Source: Planctomycetaceae bacterium
GTDB taxonomy: Bacteria > Planctomycetota > Planctomycetia > Pirellulales > Thermoguttaceae
Assembly: GCA_031254675.1 (NCBI GenBank)
Contig: JAIRTV010000480.1
Location: 1 to 6,839, forward strand
Length of the DNA: 6,839 nt
Direction of reading: 5' to 3'
The notes below the pieces were generated by a model that had not been told where the DNA came from, did not search any database, and worked only from the letters and a program-made list of their open reading frames with translations. Shown in pieces: positions 1 to 6,396 of the stretch. Position 1 is the stretch's first letter; every line of letters begins with the position of its first letter. The position numbers and the translations under genes were made by a program.

Positions 1-195
1 CATGGCGGTTGGGAACCGCGCGAATTCTATTTTCCGGCGGTGTGTCAAAACTTTTCGTGGCGATTGTTTGTGGACACTTCGTCCGCGTCTCCCAGCGATA
101 TCTTCCCCGAAGGAACCGGCCCAAAACCCAATCTTCATGCCGCATTAAAATTTATTCCCCATTCCATGCGTGTTTTCCTCGCCAAAACACGGTAA
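1..195 (+). CDS. glgX: Glycogen debranching enzyme (GlgX/isoamylase type), C-terminal fragment
   Basis: This is the last 64 codons of a gene that begins left of the window; it reads in frame from base 1 to a TAA at 193-195. The visible peptide has the pattern of the C-terminal beta-sandwich of GlgX/isoamylase-family GH13 debranching enzymes: W-E-P-x-E-F near the start, then W-R-L-F-V-D-T-S followed by S-P-S-D-I, and a final S-M-R-V-F-L strand. These enzymes hydrolyse alpha-1,6 branch points of glycogen or its limit dextrins in the cytoplasm. None of the catalytic domain is visible, so activity cannot be judged, and a related GH13 isoamylase or TreX-like protein is possible. The longer overlapping frame at 9-350 is out of register with this match and was discarded. 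Confidence 0.72.
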   Translation, partial: HGGWEPREFYFPAVCQNFSWRLFVDTSSASPSDIFPEGTGPKPNLHAALKFIPHSMRVFLAKTR

Positions 196-224
196 CTCTC
201 AAGTATGATGAGGAATTCGGATTC

Positions 225-281
225 TTTTATTTGAACACGGAAAAAATAAAAAATTGCCATGTCTTCCGTGTCCAAATAAAA
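225..281. repeat. Long imperfect inverted repeat (18-bp arms)
   Basis: The arms at 225-242 and 264-281 are complementary over 18 positions with a single mismatch (234 against 272); the loop is 21 nt and A-rich. It begins 29 bases after the glgX stop, where a transcript-end structure would be expected. Neither strand has a clean T-run directly after the stem, so it is not a textbook intrinsic terminator. It could be an RNA-stabilising 3' hairpin, a Rho-linked end, or a palindromic dispersed repeat. Confidence 0.6.
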
Positions 282-406
282 CCATCACAAAAAGAAACAT
301 TAAACCGAAATAGCCGGTGTCAGGAAGAAGTTAAAGAAAAAGTCTATTGAACCGTTTCCGAAATTATTTTGGTCGATGAGTCATTTGACAAAATTACTCT
401 TTGCAA

Positions 407-420
407 CCCTTCCGTAAGGG
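407..420. repeat. Small hairpin CCCTT-CCGT-AAGGG
   Basis: A perfect 5-bp stem (407-411 with 416-420) closes a 4-nt loop. It lies 9 bases upstream of the TGN-TATGAT element at 430-438, where a -35 box or operator would be. No T-run follows, so a terminator role is unlikely; an operator or a chance structure are both possible. Confidence 0.3.
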
Positions 421-429
421 ATAAACAAA

Positions 430-438
430 TGGTATGAT
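430..438 (+). promoter_or_regulatory. Possible extended -10 promoter for the Cys-cluster gene
   Basis: TGG-TATGAT matches an extended -10 (TGN plus five of six bases of TATAAT). The hexamer 17 bases upstream (410-415, TTCCGT) is a poor -35, so the call depends on the extended element alone. Transcription would start near 445 and leave a leader of about 180 nt before the start at 628. No better promoter was found nearer the gene, but the region is AT-rich and chance matches are expected. Confidence 0.28.
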
Positions 439-549
439 TTCGGCAATGAATTTTGCGACGCAGCAATTTATAGCAAGTTCAGTGATGATATGTTTCCTTC
501 AACAAATTATTTATTATCTTTGTGAGTTTCTGTGATATTTTGTGTTTTT

Positions 550-568
550 GGCGTTTAAATTTAACGCC
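550..568. promoter_or_regulatory. Palindrome GGCGTT-N7-AACGCC upstream of the Cys-cluster gene
   Basis: Perfect 6-bp GC-rich arms (550-555 and 563-568) surround a TAAATTT centre in otherwise AT-rich DNA, 59 bases before the preferred start codon. It could be an operator or a leader hairpin. No T-run follows on the plus strand, so it does not look like a terminator or attenuator. Confidence 0.4.
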
Positions 569-627
569 GAATACGTAAAGGACACGGAAAATATGACAAT
601 ATGAAAAAAAGAGAAAAAGGTTCCTCA

Positions 628-1041
628 ATGAAAACCAAACGTCCTAAACGTGAAGAGATTCCAGCTGGTGAAGTTCCATGTCATTATTGTCCTGGTAAAT
701 GTTGCCGATATTTTGCGTTGCCGATTGACACGCCGGAAAGTCGCCGTGAATATGGTTTTATCCGTTGGTTTTTGCTGCACGAACGGGCAACCGTCTTTGT
801 GGACGAAAAAACATGGTATTTGCTTGTTTATTCGAAATGCAACCATCTGGACGAAACAACAAACCGTTGTGGAATTTACGAAACAAGACCGCAAATCTGC
901 CGCGATTACAGTAGTAATAAATGCGAATACGAAGATCATTACGTTTACGAGCAATATTTTGAACTTCCCGAACAGGTAGAAGAATACGCTGAAGCTGTTC
1001 TGGGTTCGCACCGAAAACAAGGATTCCGGTCGCTTCCGTAA
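628..1041 (+). CDS. YkgJ-type CxxCxxxCC cysteine-cluster protein
   Basis: A 137-residue soluble protein with eight cysteines in the pattern of the YkgJ/UPF0153 family, a putative metal-binding (Zn or Fe-S) fold of unknown biochemical role. C18-x2-C21-x3-C25-C26 forms the N-terminal cluster; C71, C81, C91 and C99 form a second set, including the diagnostic R-C-G-I-Y-E-x-R-P-x-x-C-R-x-Y stretch at about 80-94. There is no signal peptide or membrane segment, so it should be cytoplasmic. The start at 628 is chosen because AAAAAGG at 614-620 lies 7 bases upstream and the protein then opens on the MK-x-K-R-P-K-R lead that I recall in planctomycete homologues. An in-frame ATG at 601 would add nine Lys-rich residues but has only a distant GGA. 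It is transcribed alone and converges on hemH. The function is not known; the family call is firm. Confidence 0.85.
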   Translation: MKTKRPKREEIPAGEVPCHYCPGKCCRYFALPIDTPESRREYGFIRWFLLHERATVFVDEKTWYLLVYSKCNHLDETTNRCGIYETRPQICRDYSSNKCEYEDHYVYEQYFELPEQVEEYAEAVLGSHRKQGFRSLP

Positions 1042-1153
1042 ACAATCTATCCGCGAAAGAAATTGTCGATTTGTTTAACAACAAACCTGTTCTTTAATCT
1101 CTCCCTATTTTAGTACGACAACATCTTCCGACGCAATAGTTAAAATCAATGTA
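1042..1153. other. Convergent intergenic gap
   Basis: These 112 bases separate the converging ends of the Cys-cluster gene and hemH. A weak TTTGTT-TAAC-AACAAA stem (1070-1085) is the only structure seen; it has no GC and no good T-run, so I do not call it a terminator. Confidence 0.5.
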
Positions 1154-2128
1154 TTATTTTTGTTTTATTATTTCCGCGGCGATCATTTTGCAGATTTTCG
1201 GTAACGTACCAACCGTTTTGGCTCGGTGAAATTCGAGACCGGATTGGCAACAGAGTTCGCCAATCTCCAAGTCAAGATCATGAACCGTTTCCATATTTTC
1301 ACAAAAAAAACCAATAGGTAAAACAACAATAGATTGATATTGTCCGGTTGCCGCAATTTCACGAACTCGTTCTTTAATATCCGGTTGAAGCCAATGTTCC
1401 ATGATCCCGCTTTGACTTTGAAAAACAAGCTCCCAAGATAATGTCGGCATAGAACATTGTTCGATAATTGACAGACAAGTTTGACGAAGTTGAGCGACAT
1501 AATTGGAACAACCAAGATCCGATTTCGGAATACTGTGCGCTGAAAACAAAACCAAAATAGAATTGGCCATTTCCGGCGTTAATTTTTTATTCGGTATCAT
1601 CGGTTCAAGAATTTCGAGCAAACGATCCACTTGGGCTTCGATAAACAACGGATGGTCAAAGAATAACGGTAACATTTCAAAAATCGGAGCAGCAGAACCA
1701 ATTTTTTGCTTTGCTTTTTCGAGGGCGTTGGCGTAACGTTTGCTGCTTTTTCCCGAATCGAACATCGAAGTTGTCAAACAGATTGCCTGTTTGATTCCTT
1801 CGTTTGTCATTTTTGCTACGGTATCTTCAAGCAAAGGATGCCAAAACAAGTTGCCCCAATAAATGTTGAGACTGATATTATCGTGTTGTTTGGTTTCGCG
1901 AAAAATTCCGGCAATAAGGTTTTGACATTCTTTGTTAAGTGGGCTTAATTTTCCTGTTTGGCGTTCCATGTTGTAATATTTTTCCGCCGCGGCAGCAACC
2001 CGATTCGACAAAATTGCCGAATCGACGTTGTTCGCCAAGAGATTGTTGAGAAACGGAATAACATCCTCTTTTACCTCAGGAGCACCGTAAGAAATGAGGA
2101 GAAAAGTTTTGGAAAGATGACTCTTCAT
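1154..2128 (-). CDS. hemH: Ferrochelatase, probably coproporphyrin-type
   Basis: A 324-residue protein, normal for ferrochelatases, which insert Fe2+ into a porphyrin in the last steps of heme synthesis. It shows the family landmarks in order: L-I-S-Y-G-A-P-E at 11-18, K-L-S-P-L-N at 60-65, W-H-P-L-L-E-D-T at 96-103, F-S-A-H-S-I-P at 195-201 with the metal-site His198, E-L-V-F-Q-S-Q-S-G at 233-241, and P-I-G-F near 271 leading to Glu280 in N-M-E-T-V-H-D-L-D, the partner acid. The N-terminal part, including Tyr14, the E-D-V-x-P-F-L stretch (21-27) and the S-P-L-N box, reads more like coproporphyrin ferrochelatases (CpfC) of Gram-positive bacteria than the L-G-T-P form of protoporphyrin enzymes; this subtype is inferred. 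No membrane segment or Cys cluster is apparent. The start lies 15 bp after the lyase stop, with no recognisable Shine-Dalgarno, suggesting co-transcription. Confidence 0.93.
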   Translation of the reverse strand: MKSHLSKTFLLISYGAPEVKEDVIPFLNNLLANNVDSAILSNRVAAAAEKYYNMERQTGKLSPLNKECQNLIAGIFRETKQHDNISLNIYWGNLFWHPLLEDTVAKMTNEGIKQAICLTTSMFDSGKSSKRYANALEKAKQKIGSAAPIFEMLPLFFDHPLFIEAQVDRLLEILEPMIPNKKLTPEMANSILVLFSAHSIPKSDLGCSNYVAQLRQTCLSIIEQCSMPTLSWELVFQSQSGIMEHWLQPDIKERVREIAATGQYQSIVVLPIGFFCENMETVHDLDLEIGELCCQSGLEFHRAKTVGTLPKICKMIAAEIIKQK

Positions 2129-2143
2129 AATAAAAAGTTGCAG

Positions 2144-4585
2144 TTACTGTTCTATTTTTGCCCGTAACATTTTGATAATAGCGTCATCTTGTTCGTCGGG
2201 AATTGTTTTGAGCATGGGGTTGGTTTGTTTTATTCGGCGGAATTGGGTTTTGAGTTCTTCGTCCGACAATTTTTTGAGTTCTGCCAATGGAATTGGCGAA
2301 GTTTTGATAAATCCATCAATAAGTGCTCCGTGTTTTTTGAGAAGAGCCGCAACCGGATCGCCGGCTTCGTTTCCATCCGCAACCGATTCGTTTTCGCCGG
2401 TGTTTGCTCCGTCTGCCAATTCTTGTTCGTCAATCGGCGACGTGTAAATCCGATCCGCAACACCAGGCGAACTCTTGGCAAGATTCCGCTCCGAAACCGC
2501 CGCTGGACGAATTTTCATTGTCATCGTGATTTCATCAACCGGCGTGTCAAAACCAAAACTTAAACGAAATGGAATTTGTGTTGTTCGTGGAAGCGGTTCG
2601 TTCAAGGCTCCTGCTTCAAATATCATTGGTTTGGGACGTTTGGCGAATTTATTTGTCGCCGGATCGAGTTCGATAACTTCATTGCTCACCGTAACATGAA
2701 TTGCCGTCTTGCCTTCCCCAATAATCAATTCCTGTGTTGGGGCTTCTTTGTCTTGCGTCAACACTTTGAACGGTCCAAACGTAATCAGACAATTCTCAAA
2801 CGTAATAGGTTTTCGTCCGCGAAAACGATCCACAACCGAAAATACGGCTTTGCCGGAAGCATCAGGGGCTTTACCGGTTCGGTCAAAAATGAATGTTCGC
2901 GTGAATTCTTTGACATCTTTGGGATCGTTCCATTCATAAACGTATTGAAAATCAAATTTCAGCGTATCCATTTCGTCGGAATATTCACGCAACAGTAAAG
3001 GCGCAACAGCTCCTTTACCGTTTTTCTGAAGTTGTTCGTTAATTCGTGGTACGGGATGCCCGAATGAATTGACGAAATTACTTTCCATGATGTCCTTAAT
3101 CACCAACCCAAAACGGTTATACCTTGCCCCGATATCGCAAAGCGGTACTCCGCCGTTAATCGCAACAATATAAGTTCCGACATCACTATGATTTCCGCGT
3201 TCATCGTTGTTTCCGCCTTTTAATTGGACGCCGATTTGGTTTTGTTCTTTTGTGCCGGTTCGCAGAATCATCACCCCGTTGAGCGGAAATTCGCTCCGAA
3301 GTGTTTCCAACGGCGGAATTTCCGTACCGGACGCCAACCCTTTTTGTTCGGTTGCCGAATTCGGAAAACAATAAATTCCCACCATATACAAATGTCCCGG
3401 TCCAACACCGAAAAAAGGAGCGCGATTTTCAATTTCCGTCAACCCCATCTGAAACCGTTTACTAACAAACGCCGTAGGAGACAACACCGGACGATCACCA
3501 CGCCAACGATTGCCAAACGATTCGTAAACTCCCGGCGTCATTTCCATTCGCGGTCCGTAAAGAGCTGTTTCTTTAATATTGGGACGTTTAAACATATCAA
3601 TACGTCCGCCTGTTGCTTGATACAATGTTTCGGCGAGAAGAATAAACGAACCGTAACCTTCATTCCATGCCCACGCTCCATCAGGAAAATAACCGTCGCG
3701 TGTAAAGATTTGGAGGAATTTTTCGACATTAATTTCGGCGGAGGCGATATATTTTGCTCGAAGATCCGCCGAATCAATTAGCGCCAATGCCGATCCGACC
3801 ACCGCCGCATGACACATAGCGTTGAGATGTCCGGCGTCGTTTGCCCAATTGATTAGACCGTAATTGTCCGTCAACACGGCTTCTTCAAACACGCTGAAAA
3901 CTCGTGTCCGAATAGAATCATTGATGAGATCGCGGGTATTGCCGGAGAGGTTTTTGTGAAGCCAATAATAAACGGTTGCTAAATTCCATGCGGTACGGGC
4001 AATTTGATGATCAATCGCTCGTGATTCGCCTTTGAATTTTTTGGCGTCGCCGTCGTCCCAAGGAATTGTCCAGTTTGGTTCCATGCAAATGACCGAAACA
4101 GTCTCTTCGATATCACGAATAAAACGCCCTTTATTTTCGAAACATTCCGCTAACACCAACCGAAATAAACGATGCCGACGTTGACTGAATTTTCTTTCGT
4201 AATCGCGATTGACTTCGTTGAAATTTTTTGTTTTGGTTTCGTAAAAGCGCATGTAATCTTCTTCGGTGGGTAGTGGAATCGGTTCTTTTTGTAATTTTTC
4301 GGCTTCGGCGATTACTCCTTTGAAGGCGGGAGAAACGGCGATACGTTTCCATTGTTCGCGGTCTGCGATTGGGGCGCCGACACCTTTGGCGCCTTTTGAG
4401 ACGTTAATTACATTGGCGGTAAGAATTTGGCTACGGTCTAAAATTTTTCTGGCACGCGAACTCAATGTTCGCGGTTTTTCTTTCCCGTCAACAGCGGTCT
4501 CTTGCCCAAACGTTCCGCCGCAAGAACAACCAAAAACAAGAACGCCAAAAAATAGTACCAACAATCGAAATGCAAGCGTTTTCAT
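2144..4585 (-). CDS. Secreted heparinase II/III-like polysaccharide lyase
   Basis: An 813-residue exported protein. A signal sequence occupies about 1-20 (M-K-T-L-A-F then a hydrophobic run), ending V-F-G-C20, a near-lipobox with an unusual Phe at -2, so either a lipoprotein or a type I-cleaved protein. Residues about 190-330 are helical with I-N-W-A-N-D-A-G-H (245-253) and D-G-Y-F-P-D-G (297-303), as in the alpha/alpha toroid of polysaccharide lyases. G-N-H-S-D-V-G-T-Y (464-472), D484-I-G with Y489, and S-F-G-H-P-V-P (507-513) match the beta-sandwich half of the heparinase II/III family (PF07940-like), including likely metal or catalytic His466 and His510. Substrate cannot be told; such enzymes cleave uronic-acid glycans by beta-elimination. 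Residues about 700-813 are an acidic linker and helical tail not expected in the family. The start at 4585 gives a clean signal peptide; an upstream ATG at 4693 would add 36 residues encoded by a tandem repeat. Confidence 0.78.
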   Translation of the reverse strand: MKTLAFRLLVLFFGVLVFGCSCGGTFGQETAVDGKEKPRTLSSRARKILDRSQILTANVINVSKGAKGVGAPIADREQWKRIAVSPAFKGVIAEAEKLQKEPIPLPTEEDYMRFYETKTKNFNEVNRDYERKFSQRRHRLFRLVLAECFENKGRFIRDIEETVSVICMEPNWTIPWDDGDAKKFKGESRAIDHQIARTAWNLATVYYWLHKNLSGNTRDLINDSIRTRVFSVFEEAVLTDNYGLINWANDAGHLNAMCHAAVVGSALALIDSADLRAKYIASAEINVEKFLQIFTRDGYFPDGAWAWNEGYGSFILLAETLYQATGGRIDMFKRPNIKETALYGPRMEMTPGVYESFGNRWRGDRPVLSPTAFVSKRFQMGLTEIENRAPFFGVGPGHLYMVGIYCFPNSATEQKGLASGTEIPPLETLRSEFPLNGVMILRTGTKEQNQIGVQLKGGNNDERGNHSDVGTYIVAINGGVPLCDIGARYNRFGLVIKDIMESNFVNSFGHPVPRINEQLQKNGKGAVAPLLLREYSDEMDTLKFDFQYVYEWNDPKDVKEFTRTFIFDRTGKAPDASGKAVFSVVDRFRGRKPITFENCLITFGPFKVLTQDKEAPTQELIIGEGKTAIHVTVSNEVIELDPATNKFAKRPKPMIFEAGALNEPLPRTTQIPFRLSFGFDTPVDEITMTMKIRPAAVSERNLAKSSPGVADRIYTSPIDEQELADGANTGENESVADGNEAGDPVAALLKKHGALIDGFIKTSPIPLAELKKLSDEELKTQFRRIKQTNPMLKTIPDEQDDAIIKMLRAKIEQ

Positions 4586-4631
4586 AATATAACTAAAACA
4601 GTAAAAAAGGAAACGGTTACGGGGACTCAAC

Positions 4632-4691
4632 CCCATTGAATATAATATTGAACACAATATTGAACACAATATTGAATACAATTTGAAACAC
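4632..4691. repeat. 12-bp tandem repeat AATATTGAACAC in the lyase leader
   Basis: Two exact copies of AATATTGAACAC (4644-4655, 4656-4667) and one with a single change (4668-4679) are adjacent. Degenerate copies flank them (4632-4643 sharing ATTGAA; 4680-4691 sharing the GAA and ACAC parts), so about five units can be traced. The array starts a few bases inside the predicted lyase transcript and ends about 46 bases before its start codon. Each unit contains the palindrome AATATT. Confidence 0.85.
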
Positions 4692-4702
4692 ATTAGTTGA
4701 TT

Positions 4703-4731
4703 AATATATCATGTTCGGTTTGTGAGATCAA
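4703..4731 (-). promoter_or_regulatory. Sigma-70-type promoter for the lyase-hemH unit
   Basis: Read on the minus strand: TTGATC (-35, 4726-4731), a 17-base spacer, then TATATT (-10, 4703-4708) preceded by TGA, which gives an extended -10. That is four of six and five of six matches with ideal spacing. Transcription would begin near 4696, giving a leader of about 110 nt that contains the tandem repeat. It lies 45 bases downstream of the kinase stop. Confidence 0.6.
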
Positions 4732-4776
4732 TCATTGGGTTTGGCGAAGTTGGAATCCTTTTGTTGTTGTGCTGTG

Positions 4777-6318
4777 TTATGGAATTTGGAGATGCGGAGA
4801 ATTGTTTTCTTTTCTTTGAATTGTTTTGTGGGCGGCGTCTAAGATTTGGATAAGGAGCGAGTCGGAATAAGAAAAATTCAATTCGTAAAGCCGACGAAGA
4901 TATTCTTTGGCAATTTCCATATTATCCTGATTTTCCGCCGCACACCACGCTAAACCCGCAAGCCCCAACGCTTGATCTTCCACATCAAGATCGCTAAAAT
5001 CCGCAAACTCTTGGAAAATAGGCAGCGAATTAGTTGTATCGCCACGAGAACCTTCGTGAAAATAACAACGAATTAATTGCCGTTTTGCTTTGCGACCCCA
5101 AAAATATTCTTCTTCGGGAAAATAATCGAGAATACTTTGCCATGCGTCGGTTGTATTCAGAATACAAGCGTGAACCCATTGTTCCGAAACCGTGTCCCGT
5201 TTGGTAATTCGCGCCGAAACCGGTTTTTCCAATGGGTTGGACATGGAGTACACGCGAAGAAAACCAAGCACCAAACCAACCAGAAACACCACAGGAAAAA
5301 TCAATAAACACCAAAAACGAAAGGAATGTTGGCGATTTTTCAACTGGTTTTCTTTTTGCAGAACTCGTTGAAGTTTTTCGGTTGTTGCGAGAAGTCGTTG
5401 GTCGTTGTGTCCGATAAAAAACCGATCCCAACCACCCAACCGCGAAGATGCCGCCGTATCATGAAGGTAAACCGTATAAAGTTCACGCAATTCCAACTGA
5501 ACATCGTAAAATGATTGAAAACGTTTTTCGGGTTGTTTTTCGATCATTCGATGGACGAGCCGCGCCAACGGCGGCGGAATATCCGGTCTTAATTTTTCCA
5601 GCAATTCCGGAGGTTGGTTCACGTGTTGCAGGGCAACCGAAAGAGCTGTTTCCCCGCGAAACGGTGGTCGTCCAGCCAATGCGTGGTAACAGGTTATTCC
5701 GAGCGAATACAAATCACTACGATGATCCAAGGGGTTTCCTTGTGCCTGTTCGGGACTCATATAAAGCGGAGTTCCAAGCGTCATCCCAATTTGAGTCAAT
5801 GCTGTTGCGGAAGTCGCCGAACCACCGGAATCGCTCACCCGCGCAAGTCCAAAATCAGTAATTTTCACATCGCCGTTATCACCGAGTAAAATGTTATCCG
5901 GTTTAATGTCCCGATGAACAATTCCGGTTTGTGCGGCTTGTTCGAGAGCGGAAGCGACATACCAAAGAATGTCCGCAACACGTTGGAACGGCAACGCTCC
6001 TTCACGTCGAATTAATTCCTGAAGCGTTTGCCCTTGAACATATTCCTGAGCAATAAACCAAAAACCGTCAAGACAATCCGTTTGAAATATCTGAACAAGA
6101 TTCGGATGGCTCAATGCCGCAATCGCTTTGGCTTCACGCACAATACGTTTGATATAGGTTTCGTCGTGAGCCAGTTCGGGTTTTAGAATTTTGACGGCAA
6201 CCCGACGCCCCAATGAATGTTGTTCCGCGAGGTAAACCTCCGCCATTGCTCCACCGCCAATTTTGCGAAGAAGTTGGTAATCTCCGAATTTCCGGTTAAT
6301 GAGATTGTTGTGGTGCAT
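4777..6318 (-). CDS. Membrane-anchored PknB-like Ser/Thr protein kinase with helical-repeat C-terminus
   Basis: A 513-residue Hanks-type kinase with every core motif: glycine loop G21-G-G-A-M-A-E-V28, V-A-V-K43, alpha-C Glu62, H135-R-D137-I-K-P-D-N142, D155-F-G157, an S-P-E (188-190) in place of A-P-E, D198-x-R-S-D202-L-Y-S-L-G and the closing Arg266. It should be active and ATP-dependent. The activation loop (158-187) is rich in Ser and Thr, fitting autophosphorylation. A short coiled-coil-like juxtamembrane stretch (about 303-331) precedes one transmembrane helix (about 334-357). The 150-residue outer part has no PASTA-like repeats; residues about 380-500 read as TPR-like helical pairs (A-W-Q-S-I-L-D-Y-F-P, then Ala/Leu-rich helices), perhaps a sensor or docking domain. 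The start has AGGA four bases upstream of ATG. Phosphorylation targets are unknown; no phosphatase or obvious substrate is adjacent. Confidence 0.93.
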   Translation of the reverse strand: MHHNNLINRKFGDYQLLRKIGGGAMAEVYLAEQHSLGRRVAVKILKPELAHDETYIKRIVREAKAIAALSHPNLVQIFQTDCLDGFWFIAQEYVQGQTLQELIRREGALPFQRVADILWYVASALEQAAQTGIVHRDIKPDNILLGDNGDVKITDFGLARVSDSGGSATSATALTQIGMTLGTPLYMSPEQAQGNPLDHRSDLYSLGITCYHALAGRPPFRGETALSVALQHVNQPPELLEKLRPDIPPPLARLVHRMIEKQPEKRFQSFYDVQLELRELYTVYLHDTAASSRLGGWDRFFIGHNDQRLLATTEKLQRVLQKENQLKNRQHSFRFWCLLIFPVVFLVGLVLGFLRVYSMSNPLEKPVSARITKRDTVSEQWVHACILNTTDAWQSILDYFPEEEYFWGRKAKRQLIRCYFHEGSRGDTTNSLPIFQEFADFSDLDVEDQALGLAGLAWCAAENQDNMEIAKEYLRRLYELNFSYSDSLLIQILDAAHKTIQRKENNSPHLQIP

Positions 6319-6330
6319 GATTTCCTGAAA

Positions 6331-6346
6331 GTGATTCCTGATTCAC
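6331..6346. promoter_or_regulatory. Imperfect palindrome next to the kinase ribosome binding site
   Basis: GTGATTCCTGATTCAC is symmetric at 12 of 16 positions (GTGA-N-TC-NN-GA-N-TCAC) and ends 13 bases before the kinase start codon. The first arm also lies beside the AGGA used for ribosome binding. It could be an operator or a translational control site; the evidence is the symmetry alone. Confidence 0.25.
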
Positions 6347-6396
6347 TCAATAAAAGACAAACCCAAAATAAGCAACATCTTCACTCAGGTTTTATC

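Larger units (their letters stand above)
196..600. other. Intergenic region between glgX end and the Cys-cluster gene
   Basis: About 400 bases without a credible gene: no frame here resembles a known protein. It is AT-rich and contains, in order, a long imperfect inverted repeat (225-281), a small CCCTT/AAGGG hairpin (407-420), a possible extended -10 promoter (430-438), a GC-rich 6-bp palindrome (550-568) and a three-codon frame at 593-604. No tRNA or rRNA pattern was seen. It probably holds the 3' end of the glgX transcript and the promoter and leader of the next gene. Confidence 0.6.

Noticed and set aside
225..281. Intrinsic terminator of glgX
   Set aside because: The stem is long, but no T-run directly follows it on either strand; kept as an inverted repeat only.
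9..350. Open frame of 113 codons on the plus strand
   Set aside because: It is out of frame with the clear GlgX C-terminal match ending at 195, its translation is Arg/Lys-rich and resembles nothing, and it runs across the long hairpin.
385..413. Promoter using TTGACA at 385-390
   Set aside because: The base positions 16-18 downstream (CCTTCC region) have no resemblance to a -10 box.
196..600. tRNA or other structured RNA gene
   Set aside because: No cloverleaf arms, GTTC-type T-loop or CCA end were found on either strand; the same holds for 6319-6729.
625..1020. 131-codon minus-strand frame opposite the Cys-cluster gene
   Set aside because: Phe/Val-rich antisense shadow; the plus-strand frame has a conserved cysteine pattern.
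1070..1085. Bidirectional terminator between the Cys-cluster gene and hemH
   Set aside because: The 6-bp stem is nearly all A/T and has no adjacent T-run.
3224..3781. 185-codon plus-strand frame inside the lyase gene
   Set aside because: Antisense shadow of a well-supported coding region; the translation is basic, low in recognisable motifs and has no ribosome site or promoter.
4632..4691. CRISPR array
   Set aside because: The repeats are 12 bp and directly adjacent with no spacers, and there are no cas genes.
6331..6346. CRP/FNR-family binding site
   Set aside because: The GTGA and TCAC half-sites are separated by eight bases rather than the usual six, so only a generic dyad is claimed.
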